In this document: positions 48,501 through 59,760 of the stretch, one piece after another
Numbering within the stretch: position 1 is the first letter of the stretch
Layout of the letters: each line of letters starts with the position of its first letter
From: Epiperipatus broadwayi
Taxonomy: Eukaryota > Onychophora > Udeonychophora > Euonychophora > Peripatidae
NCBI GenBank assembly: GCA_028023455.1
Contig: JAQFVV010000031.1
Coordinates: 3,474,001-3,538,000 of the forward strand
Direction: 5' to 3'
DNA length: 64,000 nt
Translations under genes and position numbers: made by a program
The notes under the pieces: generated by a model
The model's database searches: none
What the model was told of the DNA's origin: nothing
What the model saw: the letters and a program-made list of their open reading frames with translations, nothing else

Positions 48501-49525
48501 TAATAGAGATCTTCTTAGCCAATGTGGAATGCTTCTGCAGGTAGAATTGAAATCTTTTTTTGAGCTATTTGATGTGAATGGTGTGTCTTTGTTTCTCCAC
48601 AGACATTGTTTTTTGTTTTTTTTTAATTTTATTTTTTATAGTTTTTGTTCTATGGGTAACCCTTCCAAAAAGCCTCATCTTGTTTTCTTTTTTATTTAAT
48701 CTTGTTTTTCATTTTCTAATGATTTACCAATAATTGATTTTTATTTTTTAATTATCCATAAGTATAAGTTGTTATGGTTTGAATTTAATCTTAATTAAAT
48801 CTTAACAGTAATCTTAATTCGTTCTTGTTTTTTTTGGGTGGGGGAGTGTTAACAGGCTTTAAATTTAATACAATTTTTAAACCAATTTACAAAATATCTC
48901 ATTTTGTTTTATAACTTAAAGTTCTCTTTAATTACCTAAATATAATTTAAATTATAAATATTCGGATAGATAGATATATCAATCGAAAAAAGCTTTTATT
49001 ACATGAATTTTATTTTTATTGGAGAATATTTAACAAATCCTCCATTTTAAACTTACATGATTGAGGAGGTTTTTAATGCATAACTTGACTAGAGCTAACC
49101 AAATCCATGACATTATAAATTTCCATACATCATGAAATAAATTACAACTAAATAAATTTACCAATGAATAAATAATCCTAATGTATGTATAAGATTGGTT
49201 ATGTTGAATATGTATAAATCCCTAAAAGTTAGATTGTTTATCAAAACAATTCCAAATACAAAAATTGTTATATTTACAATTATAAAATCTGAAACATGTA
49301 ATTATCAATTAATGAAAAAACTGGAAAGGTTTAAACTTGAAAATTAATTTAAAAAATATATTATAACACATTGTAGTTATGACAATAATAAGAAACAGAA
49401 TTTTAAAAAAATTATCCCAGTACTAAAAACTTAATAGAGATTGCAAAAAACAAGTGAAAATTATTCAAAATGTTAAATTATATATATATTAGCAAAAATA
49501 CTTTAAATTTACATTTAAAGTTAAG
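45593..49525. other. AT-rich DNA, nothing recognised
   Basis: Almost 4 kb with no ORF above 72 codons and no recognisable repeat family. The ORF at 48481-48699 is low complexity at its C-terminus. Confidence 0.65.
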
Positions 49526-49538
49526 TTAAAAGAAATGA

Positions 49539-49859
49539 CAAAACTCACTATATGTATTGCCACACACAGCAAGATAGAGTAATCAATGGATGCCAGAAGG
49601 CTTGTGCATAAAATCCCCATCTAGTGCCTACTCATCCAACATCCCCAGACTAGTTTCTGGCTTGTGGTCTTCATTAGTGAGGAGCCTTGGATCTGAGAGC
49701 ACTGCACCTAGATCTTAGAATGTCGGATGAGGAGGCACTAGATGAGGATTTTATGCACAAGCCTTCTGGCATGTGTGACAATATGTATAGTGCGTTATGC
49801 CTGTTTTAAAACAGTTATACACAAGCATGAGAAGTGGTGGTCATGTGATGTTTATTGTC
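49539..49859. mobile_element. Hammerhead-family inverted-repeat element with 13-bp target duplication
   Basis: Same family as 56001-56735. It opens with CAAAACTCACTATATGTATT and closes with GTCATGTGATGTTTATTGT. The 13-bp direct repeat TTAAAAGAAATGA flanks it (49526-49538 and 49860-49872). The left arm holds a minus-strand hammerhead motif. The right arm is a shorter inverted copy starting near 49718 (GTCGGATGAGGAGGCACTAG), so the palindrome centre differs from the copy at 56 kb. Confidence 0.7.
49623..49703 (-). ncRNA. Hammerhead ribozyme motif, one core base mutated
   Basis: This is the same motif as at 56508-56587, read on the minus strand. Helix I arms AGTGC/GCACT and ATCCAA/TTGGAT, helix II GCC arms and GAAAC-TA-GTC are all conserved. 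The conserved CTGATGA reads CTAATGA, so this copy is probably inactive. It lies inside the inverted-repeat element at 49539-49859. Confidence 0.6.
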
Positions 49860-50611
49860 TTAAAAGAAATGAATAATCAATTTGTCAAGACTCATGATAA
49901 TAATACATAAACTATAAATATTAGCAAAATAATATCTATAAATAGCATTATCATTAGAAAATAGAAAAATCACAAACAAGATAAGAACTTTTGATATTAA
50001 AATTTCATACTCTATTTTAAATTTTATCTGAGATAATTTTACAAAATGATTGTTTTTATGTAAGATTGTCTAAAACTAAAAATTCTTAATTACTACATGT
50101 TTATTTTAAGGTAAAAACTCTAACTTAATAAATATCAGAGAGTTTAGAGGAATTTACAGAAAGTTTTTGACAACAAAAAAGCAAATTAGTTAAAATTTAA
50201 AAGAATGTTTTATTTTCTTTTAAAAACAAACAAACAATAAGCAATTCAATTATTGTCTTTAATTTGTTTTACATTTCACATCTTAAAATATGGGTTTATT
50301 GTGTAGAATTACTTATATTTTTTTTTATTAAATACAAATTTGCTTCAGATAAAACATGAACCAAAGTCTAAACATATTTATTAGATAACATTTTATATCA
50401 GTGTTTGGGTTTTAAATACTTCTTAATATATAGCAACTTTATAATAAAGGGCTTATGATTTGTTTAACATACAGCATAAATCATATTATAGAATTAGTTT
50501 CAGGCAATATATTTTAAATAATATTTTTATGGGAATTAATTGAGGAAAGAAATTAAACTTGAATCCAAGATATGAGACTGTGATATTATTTTCTATGGAT
50601 TTTAATAGTGA

Positions 50612-50925
50612 ATCATGAAATACTTTGGTGAAAGAACAAACAGCTACAACTGACTTCATTGAAAGAATTACAAAACTGAAATGAAGCTAAGCTGGATATA
50701 TTAAAAAAGATGATAACAGATGGATATTTAAAATTGGATCTCAAGAGACAGAAAAGTTTCTGAGACCATATAAGAGATGAATAGATAAAATAAGGAGGAA
50801 GGTTGGTGTAATGTGAAAAAGAGGGGCTAGAGATTAGAAAAACTAGATTAAACTTGGAAAAAACTTTCATTCTGCAGTGACCATATAATGTTTGAAAATG
50901 AAAATGAGTTTAAATTTAACAATAC
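50612..50925 (+). mobile_element. Decayed 3' end of an RTE-like LINE
   Basis: Translation gives 'KEQTATTDFIERITKLK', 'AGYIKKDDNRW' and 'IDKIRRKVGVM', with stops between. These match 'REQTGVTDLIEKIKRLK', 'AGHI.RRDDNRW' and 'MDKIRKCAGVM' of the younger copies. An ATGAAAATGA tail follows. Confidence 0.7.
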
Positions 50926-52161
50926 TGCAATTAAATGTTTCATTATGAGATTAATAATGTGTTTATTTTATTATGTTATATCTCTTATTTGAAAACGATG
51001 AGTTCACTAGAGATCTTTTGTTCATTGATGTAATTGATATTGTTAAGATGCATACATTAATTTACCTTTCAGCCATTTACAGAATGTATAGATGGATATT
51101 AATGACATATATATTTGTCGGTGATTAATAGAGATCATGGTGGTTTTATATATATAGTTGAATGCTAGTATTTACAAAAGTGTATTGAATATGAGCCAGT
51201 TCTATGGCAGTTAACGATTTAGTTTGATATTAAATTTGTCAATAAAAATGATGCATGCCATAATATATAGTTTAGAAATGATGTTTTAAAGTTAATAAAG
51301 ATTTTTAATTGATCTGATAAATAAAATTTATATATAATGCAATGATTCATTTCTTTACAAAAATGAATGAAGAAGAATCAAATTTAAAAAAGTAAATATT
51401 ATATTTTAAAATATACATTGACTGATTGGAGTGAGATCTTTTGAGGAGTCAAGACATATAAAACGATAACTAATATGGGAGTATTTAGATTTAGCTTTAT
51501 TAATGTGACTGACTGCATCTAAGAAGTTAAAATTATTATTCAGTTGCCAAAAGTTCATTTGATAATCAGCATAGACGTTTCACAAAAGTCATGCATGCAT
51601 TTGTTTATGTATGACAAATGAAATACCAACATGATATAATTACTTAAAACATCAAAGTTAAACAAAACAGAAAGTAATATTCAACAAAAAATTAATGAAT
51701 GATAAACAAGTCTCTATTTTAAAGCTTGAGAATAGAAAATATGTGACAATATTGAGTCTAGATAATTTATGTAATCAGAATATTAACTTTTATATGTACA
51801 ATTGTTCACATTAATAAAATTGTAGATCTGGTGTAAAATATAATACAGAGTGTGATTATAAAAGTTTCAAACAGAATGAGAAGATAATGAAGGATGATGA
51901 TGATGACAATTAAGAAATACCAAGTTTATAATGGGAGATGAGTTTACAATGGAAGATCCAATATAAGTTAACTATCCATATAAAATTCACCTTATATAAT
52001 GAATATTTGGTATTTCAGAATTCATGGTTATTAAAATAAAATATATTTTATCATCACATCAATTAAATAATTCAAGCACATATGTTGTTTTATAGCATCT
52101 AATGTAAAGAAAATTATTTGATAAATTATTATTCAACTCTGATAATAAGAAGCAATTTAGA
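50926..52161. other. AT-rich DNA, nothing recognised
   Basis: Separates the RTE relic at 50.6 kb from the poly(T) end of the minus-strand LINE. Confidence 0.6.
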
Positions 52162-55100
52162 TTTTTTTTTTTCCAAATATTTATTAAACAAGTACAATGA
52201 TTACAGTGACAATTATGTATACATGGTAGATTGAAAAGGAAAGTTAGAATTACAAACATAAAGAAGAATTACATGATTATAAATAAATATAAGATAGTAT
52301 TATTCTGGGCAAGAGGTAAACCTGAATATCTAGTCTACTGTTAACACACAAGTAGGCCAATTAAGCTCACCCAACTCACCTAGACAAATTGCCTCACACT
52401 ACCAAGAGTCACTTAGTCAATCTAGAGTTTGGTCAGATCACCATTGGAAAAATCACCACAACTATGAAGGCTTAGGTATTTATGCTAAATCTGATGTGTT
52501 CAGTTAAATATTATCCATTCTGATAACATAAGGATCTGAACTTTCTGATTATTAATAAAACCACTTTCAGCAATATCTTAGACAGAAGAAACAAAGCATT
52601 TTACCAGAAATAATTCTTTCAATGCAATCAGAGTCCATGTTTTCTCAAATAATACTTTTGGAGCTAGGAGCATGTCACGGTTTTTAAATTGTATAAGTTT
52701 ATTCAGAAAGAATTTTCCCTCACCGGTATTGAAAACCATTTTACGAGTATACCAGAATGCATAGTTGATAAATAATGAAAGCCTAATAGTAGGGATGGAT
52801 CTTATCTTAATACTGTCCTTAAGAGAGATAACAAGGTAAACATTCACTTTAAGGTTATCAGTGATAATCCTTCTAGACCTCCAGAGTCCATGGCACGAGT
52901 AAACCAGATGTTAAATGTTTCATCATGAGTCTGGCAGAGGGGGCAGATTGGGTCAATTTCATTGATGCCTCACCTATGGAAGAGAAACCAATTAGTGCTA
53001 ATGGCATTTAAATTTATCTTAATAATGAAATCAAAGAATTTTGGTTTCATTGCCCAGCACCTGAAGAGGGGGATGATCTTATTATCGGTCAGGGCAAGTA
53101 GTGGTGTTATGGGAATTGTGACAGGGTGAATGAGACTATGTACTTGCCAAATATTAATCCTGTTATCAAACATGCTTTTGATCAAATCAATTGCAACATC
53201 AAGGAAGTTCTTAACTCTAGGAGGGGTCTATCCATCGGGATTACTGGCAAAATGACTTGCTCATATCCAAATGATTTGATAAGCATAGTGATAAAATTAA
53301 ATATCTTTTGAATATGAATGGCTTGAATAGCATGATAAGAAAGCCCATTATACTTCCAGTGAAGTTGCATCCTGTTAATGCTAATTGCAACAACTTTACC
53401 TCCCCAGAAAAGTCGGGATGCAAGAGAATTCATTTTACTGATAAAAGTCTTAGTGATCCTCATGATCAACATGTAGTAGTTGAGCTTGGCCATGATCTTT
53501 ATATTGAGAAGCATTACCTTACAATGTAAGGAAAGGTAGACTTTAGACAGATGTTTAGTAAGTCTCCATTGAGGGCAGAATGTGATCTTTGAATATCTTT
53601 GGACATTTGGAAGTATGTTTTGGATATCTCAAGCCCCAAAACTTTTGAGGTTTGACTGTAAATTTGGATACAATCTTCTGACCTGAGGATATCTTCCATA
53701 TAGCTGATTTCAGTGGGTTGATTATGAGACCATAGTCAGCTGTGTATTGATCCAATATGGAGTATACCTGAAGTAAATAGGTTGTTGAAGGGAGGGAGGT
53801 GATTATGTCATCCATATAAGCCATGAGCTTTATCAATTTGACAAGCCTTGGTACATAGACACCTGGTAGATGTTGTTTGATTGCTTTCAACAGCGGATCA
53901 ATATAGACTATAAAGAGAAGAGCACTGAGGGGGAAGCCTTGTGGAATGGATGTATTAGGTTGGAAAAATGAAGAGAGCTTGCCATTCAGTGAAACAGCAA
54001 TTTCTCTGTTAGACATGAGGTTATCTATGATCTGTATGATAGAGGTTGGGATGTGATGGCCTTTCAGCAGGTTTAGAAGAGTACTGATGTTAGCAGAATC
54101 GAATGCTGCATTGAAATCAAGCTGGATAGCTATGACAGCCTGCTTTCTCTGTTGTTTAACATAATCAATTAATATTTTAACTTGACCAATGGCTAAAATT
54201 GGTGAAGAATGTTTCTTCGCAAATTGGGAAGAAGATATATTTTGGAGTATCTTATCCTGGATCTTATCTTTTATGACAGATTTCAGGATTTTAATGATGA
54301 GGGGACATAGAAATAGACCGAATGTTTTTGAGGGTGTGGGGATCTTCATGCTTTTTTAGGAAGAGGACTAAAGCAATAGGTTATAAGTGGAGGGATTGTT
54401 CTTTTCTCCTGTGCCAAATGGTTGGTCATTCTAAATAGGATGGGAAATTGTGAAGTGGCTTAGATGATCTAACAGGAAGTGTGGTATAAAATGCAATCCA
54501 GGGTGTATTTTATCTGGCAATGCTTGGAGTTTGGCTTTCAACATATCTTCAGTGATACCATGATCATCTTGACAAATTAAAATGTCTTCAGTGGGAGTAT
54601 TAACAGGCTGAGACAATGAAATTTTTGTTCAAAGTGTTTATGGATTTCCTTAATCATTGGCAGGCCAACAAAGGAATCACCATCAATATTGATGATAGTG
54701 GGAGTTGGGGGGTTTAATAGCTCCCAGTGCCCAATGGAAATAGCTTCTTGTCTAACAGTTCTGCTGAGCCAGAAACACCTTGGCATGCTTTATAGACAGA
54801 TAATCTGCAAGTGCCTTCTGTTTGGCTTTATACTGTAGCTTAACAGATATAATCTCATCTGTAGAAGATGAGGCAGAGTGAAATGCCTTCATTATGAAAC
54901 CAAGCTTGTCCAAGTCTTTTAGTAGTGCCAACAGTCCCTTTCGCTTAATTGTATGGTAGGAAATGATCGATTGAAGAATGCCAATAAAGGCAAGCCATGC
55001 TTCCTCTATAGGTTTGGCAAGTATATCTATTTTTTTAAATATATATAAGCCTCAGATGGTATGGCTTCTGTTACATTCGATTTTGTCAACATTCTGATGG

Positions 55101-55745
55101 TGTTGCAGGTGGAAGCTTTAATGTGAACTAGTAGGGCAAGATGGTCTGAAAAGACCACATGTTCTAATTTTGCTGTGATGAGAAAATGTATGTCAGGCAT
55201 ATAAAAGAATAGATCAATCAGTGACCTGTGTTTTCTGGTGTAAAAAGAGTAGAAATGATCAGGCAGATGACCCTCACCACTCATAAATGGCTTGTCTATC
55301 AAGTGAATATAGGTTTTTGTGAATTTTGCATAAGTGATATTAAAGTCACCAACGATTAGGGTGGGGTTGTTATTATTTACCAATAGCATATTAATTATGT
55401 TAATGACTTCCATTAACATGCAGCAGGACCTATCTGCATACACATATATTGATTACCAAATTTTGATATGTGACAGATATAGCAATAAGGTTATTATTCT
55501 CATAGAGTATTATAAATTTATTAGGTGGATGTTTTTTATTAATAAGTAAACTGACTCTGCCAGCTGCAGTAACGTTATCAGAGAAAGCTATGTATCCAAG
55601 AGATTCAAGACATTCTCTAATTCTATAATCTGAATTTGAGTGATATTTTGTTTCACTCATAAAAAATAAATGTGGATTATTGATTGTAATCCATTGTTCA
55701 ATGGCATATACCCTTTACAATGAGTTGATCAATTTAGATTTGAAT
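52162..55745 (-). mobile_element. L1/Tx1-type LINE, endonuclease plus reverse transcriptase, broken by shifts and stops
   Basis: On the minus strand the order is endonuclease ('SETKYHS' with the catalytic Glu, 55660-55430; 'LIVGDFN' and 'VVFSDHLALL', 55443-55027), then RT (54349-53555), then a thumb region ('ASRLFWGGKVVAI', near 53410). A Cys-x2-Cys segment follows ('IDPICPLC', near 52950), which may be the remains of the C-terminal zinc knuckle of this clade. The RT part of 264 codons has motif A 'IAIQLDFNAAFDSANI', motif B 'PQGFPLSALLF' and an intact catalytic 'AYMDD'. Poly(A) follows AATAAATA (poly-T 52162-52172 on the plus strand). At least four frame breaks mean it is dead. The N-terminal ORF1 is missing. 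Confidence 0.85.
53555..54349 (-). pseudogene. Reverse-transcriptase ORF fragment of the 52-55 kb LINE
   Basis: The longest open stretch (264 codons) of the LINE at 52162-55745. It covers RT from just after the first palm motifs to past the catalytic YMDD. Key residues Asp (motif A, 'QLDFNAAFDS') and Asp-Asp (motif C) are intact. Frame breaks at both ends separate it from the endonuclease and the C-terminal domain. It is not a host gene. Confidence 0.8.
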
Positions 55746-56000
55746 CCAGAAATAAAGAAAATATTTAGCAATACAGAAGATAAAATCTGAAATAGAATAA
55801 GTATTTTAGTACTGCATTACTAAATATTTGAGTTTCATAGAGGAAAAACTGATCATGATATGATGGTTGGAGCCTTTCTTCCATATAGCCCAGGCAGGAT
55901 CAAAGGATTATTAATATGTGTGTGTATAATATTAGACATGCCAGTCTGATTAACAAAATTTTAAAATTTTAAATTATATTATTAACAATAAATCACTTAA

Positions 56001-56735
56001 AACAGGCAAAACTCACTATATATATTGCCACACACAACAAGCTAGAGTAATCAATGCATGCCAGAAAGCTTGTGCATAAAATCTCCATCTAGTGTCTACT
56101 CATCCAATATCTCCAGACTAGTTTCTGGATGAGTAGGCACTAGATGGAGATTTTATGCACAAGCCTTCTGGCATCTACTGATTACCCTAGCTTGCTGTGT
56201 GTGGCAATATATGTAGTGAGTTTTGCTTGTTTTAACAGCAGTTATACTCAAGCATAAGAGGAGGTGGTCATGTGATGTTTATTGGCTTAAAACCAATCCT
56301 GCCTAATAGGATAGTGGTGGCTATGGTTATTAAAAAACCAAAGACACCATGGTACTGAATGGGGTTCAGACCCATATGACTATATAAGATGATGGGCTTG
56401 GATTGAAAACATTAAAGTGTTTTCAGTTTAAGACTCATAGTTTTGTAGTTAAATGGAGATAAAAGGTGGTTTCTGGAGGGTTGCATTAGATCCTAAGATC
56501 TAGATGCAGTGCTCTCAGATCCAAGGCTCCTCACTGATGAAGGCCATAAGCCAGAAACTAGTCTGGGGTATTGGATGAGTAGGCACTAGATGGGGATTTT
56601 ATGCACAAGCCTTCTGGCATCCATTGATTACTCTAGCTTGCTGTGTGTGGCAATATATATACTGAGTTTGCCTGTTTTAACAACAGTTATACACAAGCAT
56701 AAGAGGAGATGGTCATGTGATGTTTATTGGCTTAA
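56001..56735. mobile_element. Hammerhead-containing retrozyme-like element, inverted plus direct units, with 14-bp target duplication
   Basis: The element starts AACAGGCAAAACTCACTA and ends with GTCATGTGATGTTTATTGG then CTTAAA. It is flanked by the 14-bp direct repeat AATAAATCACTTAA (55987-56000 and 56736-56749). The first 235 bp form a near-perfect hairpin centred on CCAGACTAGTTTCTGG at about 56116, which is the hammerhead helix III and cleavage-site region. A full plus-orientation unit follows (about 56126-56563) with the intact hammerhead core. A second copy of the tail (TATACACAAGCATAAGAGG onward) ends the element. The unit repeats about every 445 bp. It has no coding capacity. Target duplications of this length point to insertion by an endonuclease/RT machinery, as for SINEs and retrozymes, but the head-to-head palindrome is unusual. 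Confidence 0.7.
56508..56587 (+). ncRNA. Type I hammerhead ribozyme motif inside a repeat unit
   Basis: All invariant parts of a hammerhead are present in order: CTGATGA (56534-56540); a helix II of GGC/GCC closing loop CATAA (56542-56552); GAAA (56554-56557); a 2-bp helix III (AC/GU) with loop TA; and the cleavage triplet GTC (56561-56563). Helix I pairs CCTCA (56529-56533) with TGGGG (56564-56568), then after an internal loop ATCCAA (56519-56524) with TTGGAT (56571-56576), then AGTGC (56508-56512) with GCACT (56583-56587). Cleavage would fall after 56563. A 2-bp helix III is known from newt satellite 2 and cave-cricket hammerheads, where dimers are the active form. The position joining helix II to the core is an A-A mismatch rather than G-C, and this may weaken activity. 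I have not folded it by computer. Confidence 0.72.
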
Positions 56736-56999
56736 AATAAATCACTTAATTATTTGTCTTATACAATACAATAAAACAAGAGCAACTACCTATTCTAATG
56801 GTATCTCTTGTAAGCATGAGTAATTAATGATTGCCAGACACTTTATTGTATTTTAAATCTCCACCCTGACCGATTTTTGTCTTTATCTATTAGTCTTTGT
56901 GGTTCAAAGTTGATAAACAATGAAGTTACACATGCAGTAATCATCTCTAATTCAATTCTAATATTAAATATAAAAATCTGAAATCCAAATCAGCCTAAG

Positions 57000-59760
57000 A
57001 TTTGAGAGTTATCTAAATCTAACACCAATTCAGTATTTACATATGTTAGTATCCTCAGTCTTTAGCTTATTATATATAAATAGAGCTAGAGAGATAGCTG
57101 TTCTAGTTTTACATAAAATAATGATTTGTTGCTATTACTAATATTCCTAGCCAGAGAAATAAATGAAACCGTTAATAAAGAATTTAAGGCACCAATATAT
57201 ATCATACTGGACTGTAGTCAGATTTATATAAATATTGAAACAGATTGACGTGAATAAAAATCTTGAATTTCAAGTCTTTAGTTTGCATGATAAAAGGGAA
57301 TTAAAGATGATTTCTTGATATTTAATTGCACTGTTTTGAAATTTGAATCCAAAATCTCATTGATAAAGACAATGATAGCATTGCCTCTGGAATCTATGTT
57401 GATAATTACATATTTGAAAAAGTTAAAAATGAAACTTGACATAAGCACGGGTTTCATTGATCAATACAGTAGTATCATAACCAGGGAACAGAAAGAATAT
57501 CTTTCAAATCAGGCAATTCAAGATGAGATTAATATCCTCAAAGTACAATGGCAAATGATACAATTCCAGCCTCTTTTTATAAACAGCTTGACTATGCTCT
57601 CAGATTTGCAATGTGGAGATTTTTTAATCAGTTGTGTTATGAGAAAATTGAGTGGCCCTTTATGAGCAATAGGGTAATGTTTAGTTTCAAAAAAGACAAA
57701 TTAGTGCAAAGTCCATTAATTGATGAACTGAGACATTTCCATAGAAGATATTGATTTGAAGTTTCTGGCTAGAATTCTCTTGAAGAAATTGCATCACCTT
57801 ATCATTACTAGAATATCTTCCACTCACCATGCCATCAAGAGTAGATGTGCCATAAATGCAGCCTTAAAAACTCACAAGGCTATTAAATACACCAGTGATT
57901 TAAACATAACCCAATATTATGCTATCCAAATAGATTTTAGGGCTACTTTTGACCTGGACAATTGGTCATATTTGATTCTGTCCCTCCACCTTTTAATCCC
58001 AGATCACATATGGTTGCTGAATGCAGTTGAAAACTATATTAAAAATAATAGAATCTCTCTTAAAAACTTTATGAGAAGATCTGAATTTTTTATCCCTAAG
58101 AAGGATATTCCATGGGGTTCTCCCTTGGTGGCTCTTCTGTTTGCAGTTTATATAGACCCTCTTGTTCATAAGATTGAAAACCTCGTTCCCAGCCTTTGTC
58201 TTCCACACTTGGGATTGCAGGTAGCTGTTACAGCATTCATTGATGATATTATAATAGTATTTCAAAACAGCTATAATATCCAAGTTAGTAATGAATATCT
58301 TAGAAATTTTTCAGGTTGAAACTGGCTCAGTTATTCGACCAATAAAACTGCAGTATGGCAGTTAGCTACAGGTAAAAAAATGCCACCTAACTTTATGATT
58401 CTCCCCATCTGCTTTCTTGGGCATATCATTATATATGTCCAAGACAAAGATGAACATTTACTTGAATAAATTAATTATTATAAAAATAGAAAATAAAATA
58501 AATAAATTTTCATCACTTAAGTTATATGAAATAAAATAGGGTTAATTTTTAATTCCATTGTTTCAGGGATTTTGGCATATTATGCACCCTGGGTATCCCT
58601 ACTTAACAAAACAATACTCAGAATAAACCAGATTGCAAAGAAATATGTATGGGGTAGAGCTTCAATATAGATCCCAATATCAACCCCTTGCAGATTCCAA
58701 TAGAAAAAGGAGGTCTTGACCTGATTGATCTATGGCTATATGTATTTTATATCAAGGCAAGTATATTTATTACCTTAATTAAAAGTCAATTTCATACCTT
58801 TAATGAAATTGGATGTAATGAAAGATCTTTTATAGCCAACATGTTCATTGCTTATAGGGATCTCCAAGATGATCTGAATGTGCTCAATTTGGAAGGTATT
58901 AAATATAAAGACTTGATGAATCATTTTAAAAGTCATGAATTAATGTATGGTTGGATATATATAAAAAAAATTTACTGAAAAAGTTCTACTCTATATATGC
59001 ACCCCAATCCTACTTGAAATTTGTTTTCAAACTAATGAATGGCTTGTTTCCAACAGCTAAGTGTCTAAATTCATATGAATTTGGATCCGATCTGTTTACT
59101 ATGCAAATCTGGTGATGAAACTTTTCAGCATCTATTTGAAGAATGTTCAGCATTTGGGCAGATAAGATCTAGAGTGTTCCACAGGCCAATCATGAACTTA
59201 AAACATACTTAGTCAATACACTGAGAAATTTAATCCCCACAATGCAATGGTAACTGTGCATACCCTTAAGACAATATGGCATATAAGATGTACTATGATA
59301 TTCGATAACAAGAATTTCAACTGGCTGAGAAAACTCTATAGTGATTGGAAAACTTATTTTAATCAATGTCTGAGATACTTGCCATGGAAGATGATGAATT
59401 GAATCTGGGGTGGTCCTGGAATAACTCTATGTGAGATTATCAGATAAACATCTTTCTTTAATAAAGGTTTAATTTTTATGGGTGGCTTATTCCTTGGGCT
59501 AATCAATCATTTTGTTACATGCTTTGCTCATTTAAAGTGCATGTCTTAGGGTCTCTTTCTATTACAGTGATACAAGTCAATCTCCTTGAGTTGAAGATAA
59601 CTAGTTAATTGCCTGCAGCCTTTTTGTCTTAATAGTGTAATATATCAAATTCTTTGCGTTTGGTATACAAAACTGTAACATATATTTATAATTTGTTTAA
59701 TTACTTGTATAAATTGTAAATATTTATTTTGTTAATAAAGTTTTTATAATAAATAAATAA
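57000..59760 (+). mobile_element. L1/Tx1-type LINE with RT, zinc knuckle and poly(A) tail, broken
   Basis: The RT ORF 57756-58319 (187 codons) carries 'LARILLKKLHH', motif A 'AIQIDFRATFDLDNW', motif B 'PWGSPLVALLFAVYIDPL' and motif C 'AFIDDIIIV', where the usual aromatic-Ala/Met-Asp-Asp is Phe-Ile-Asp-Asp. A later ORF (58688-58978) and the stretch near 59080-59190 give 'ICLLCKSGDETFQHLFEEC', a Cys-x2-Cys...His-x4-Cys zinc knuckle. A 3' UTR with AATAAAGTTTTT (59740) and an A-rich tail ends the copy. Stops at 57665, 58319 and elsewhere show it is dead. The 5' limit is uncertain. Confidence 0.82.
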
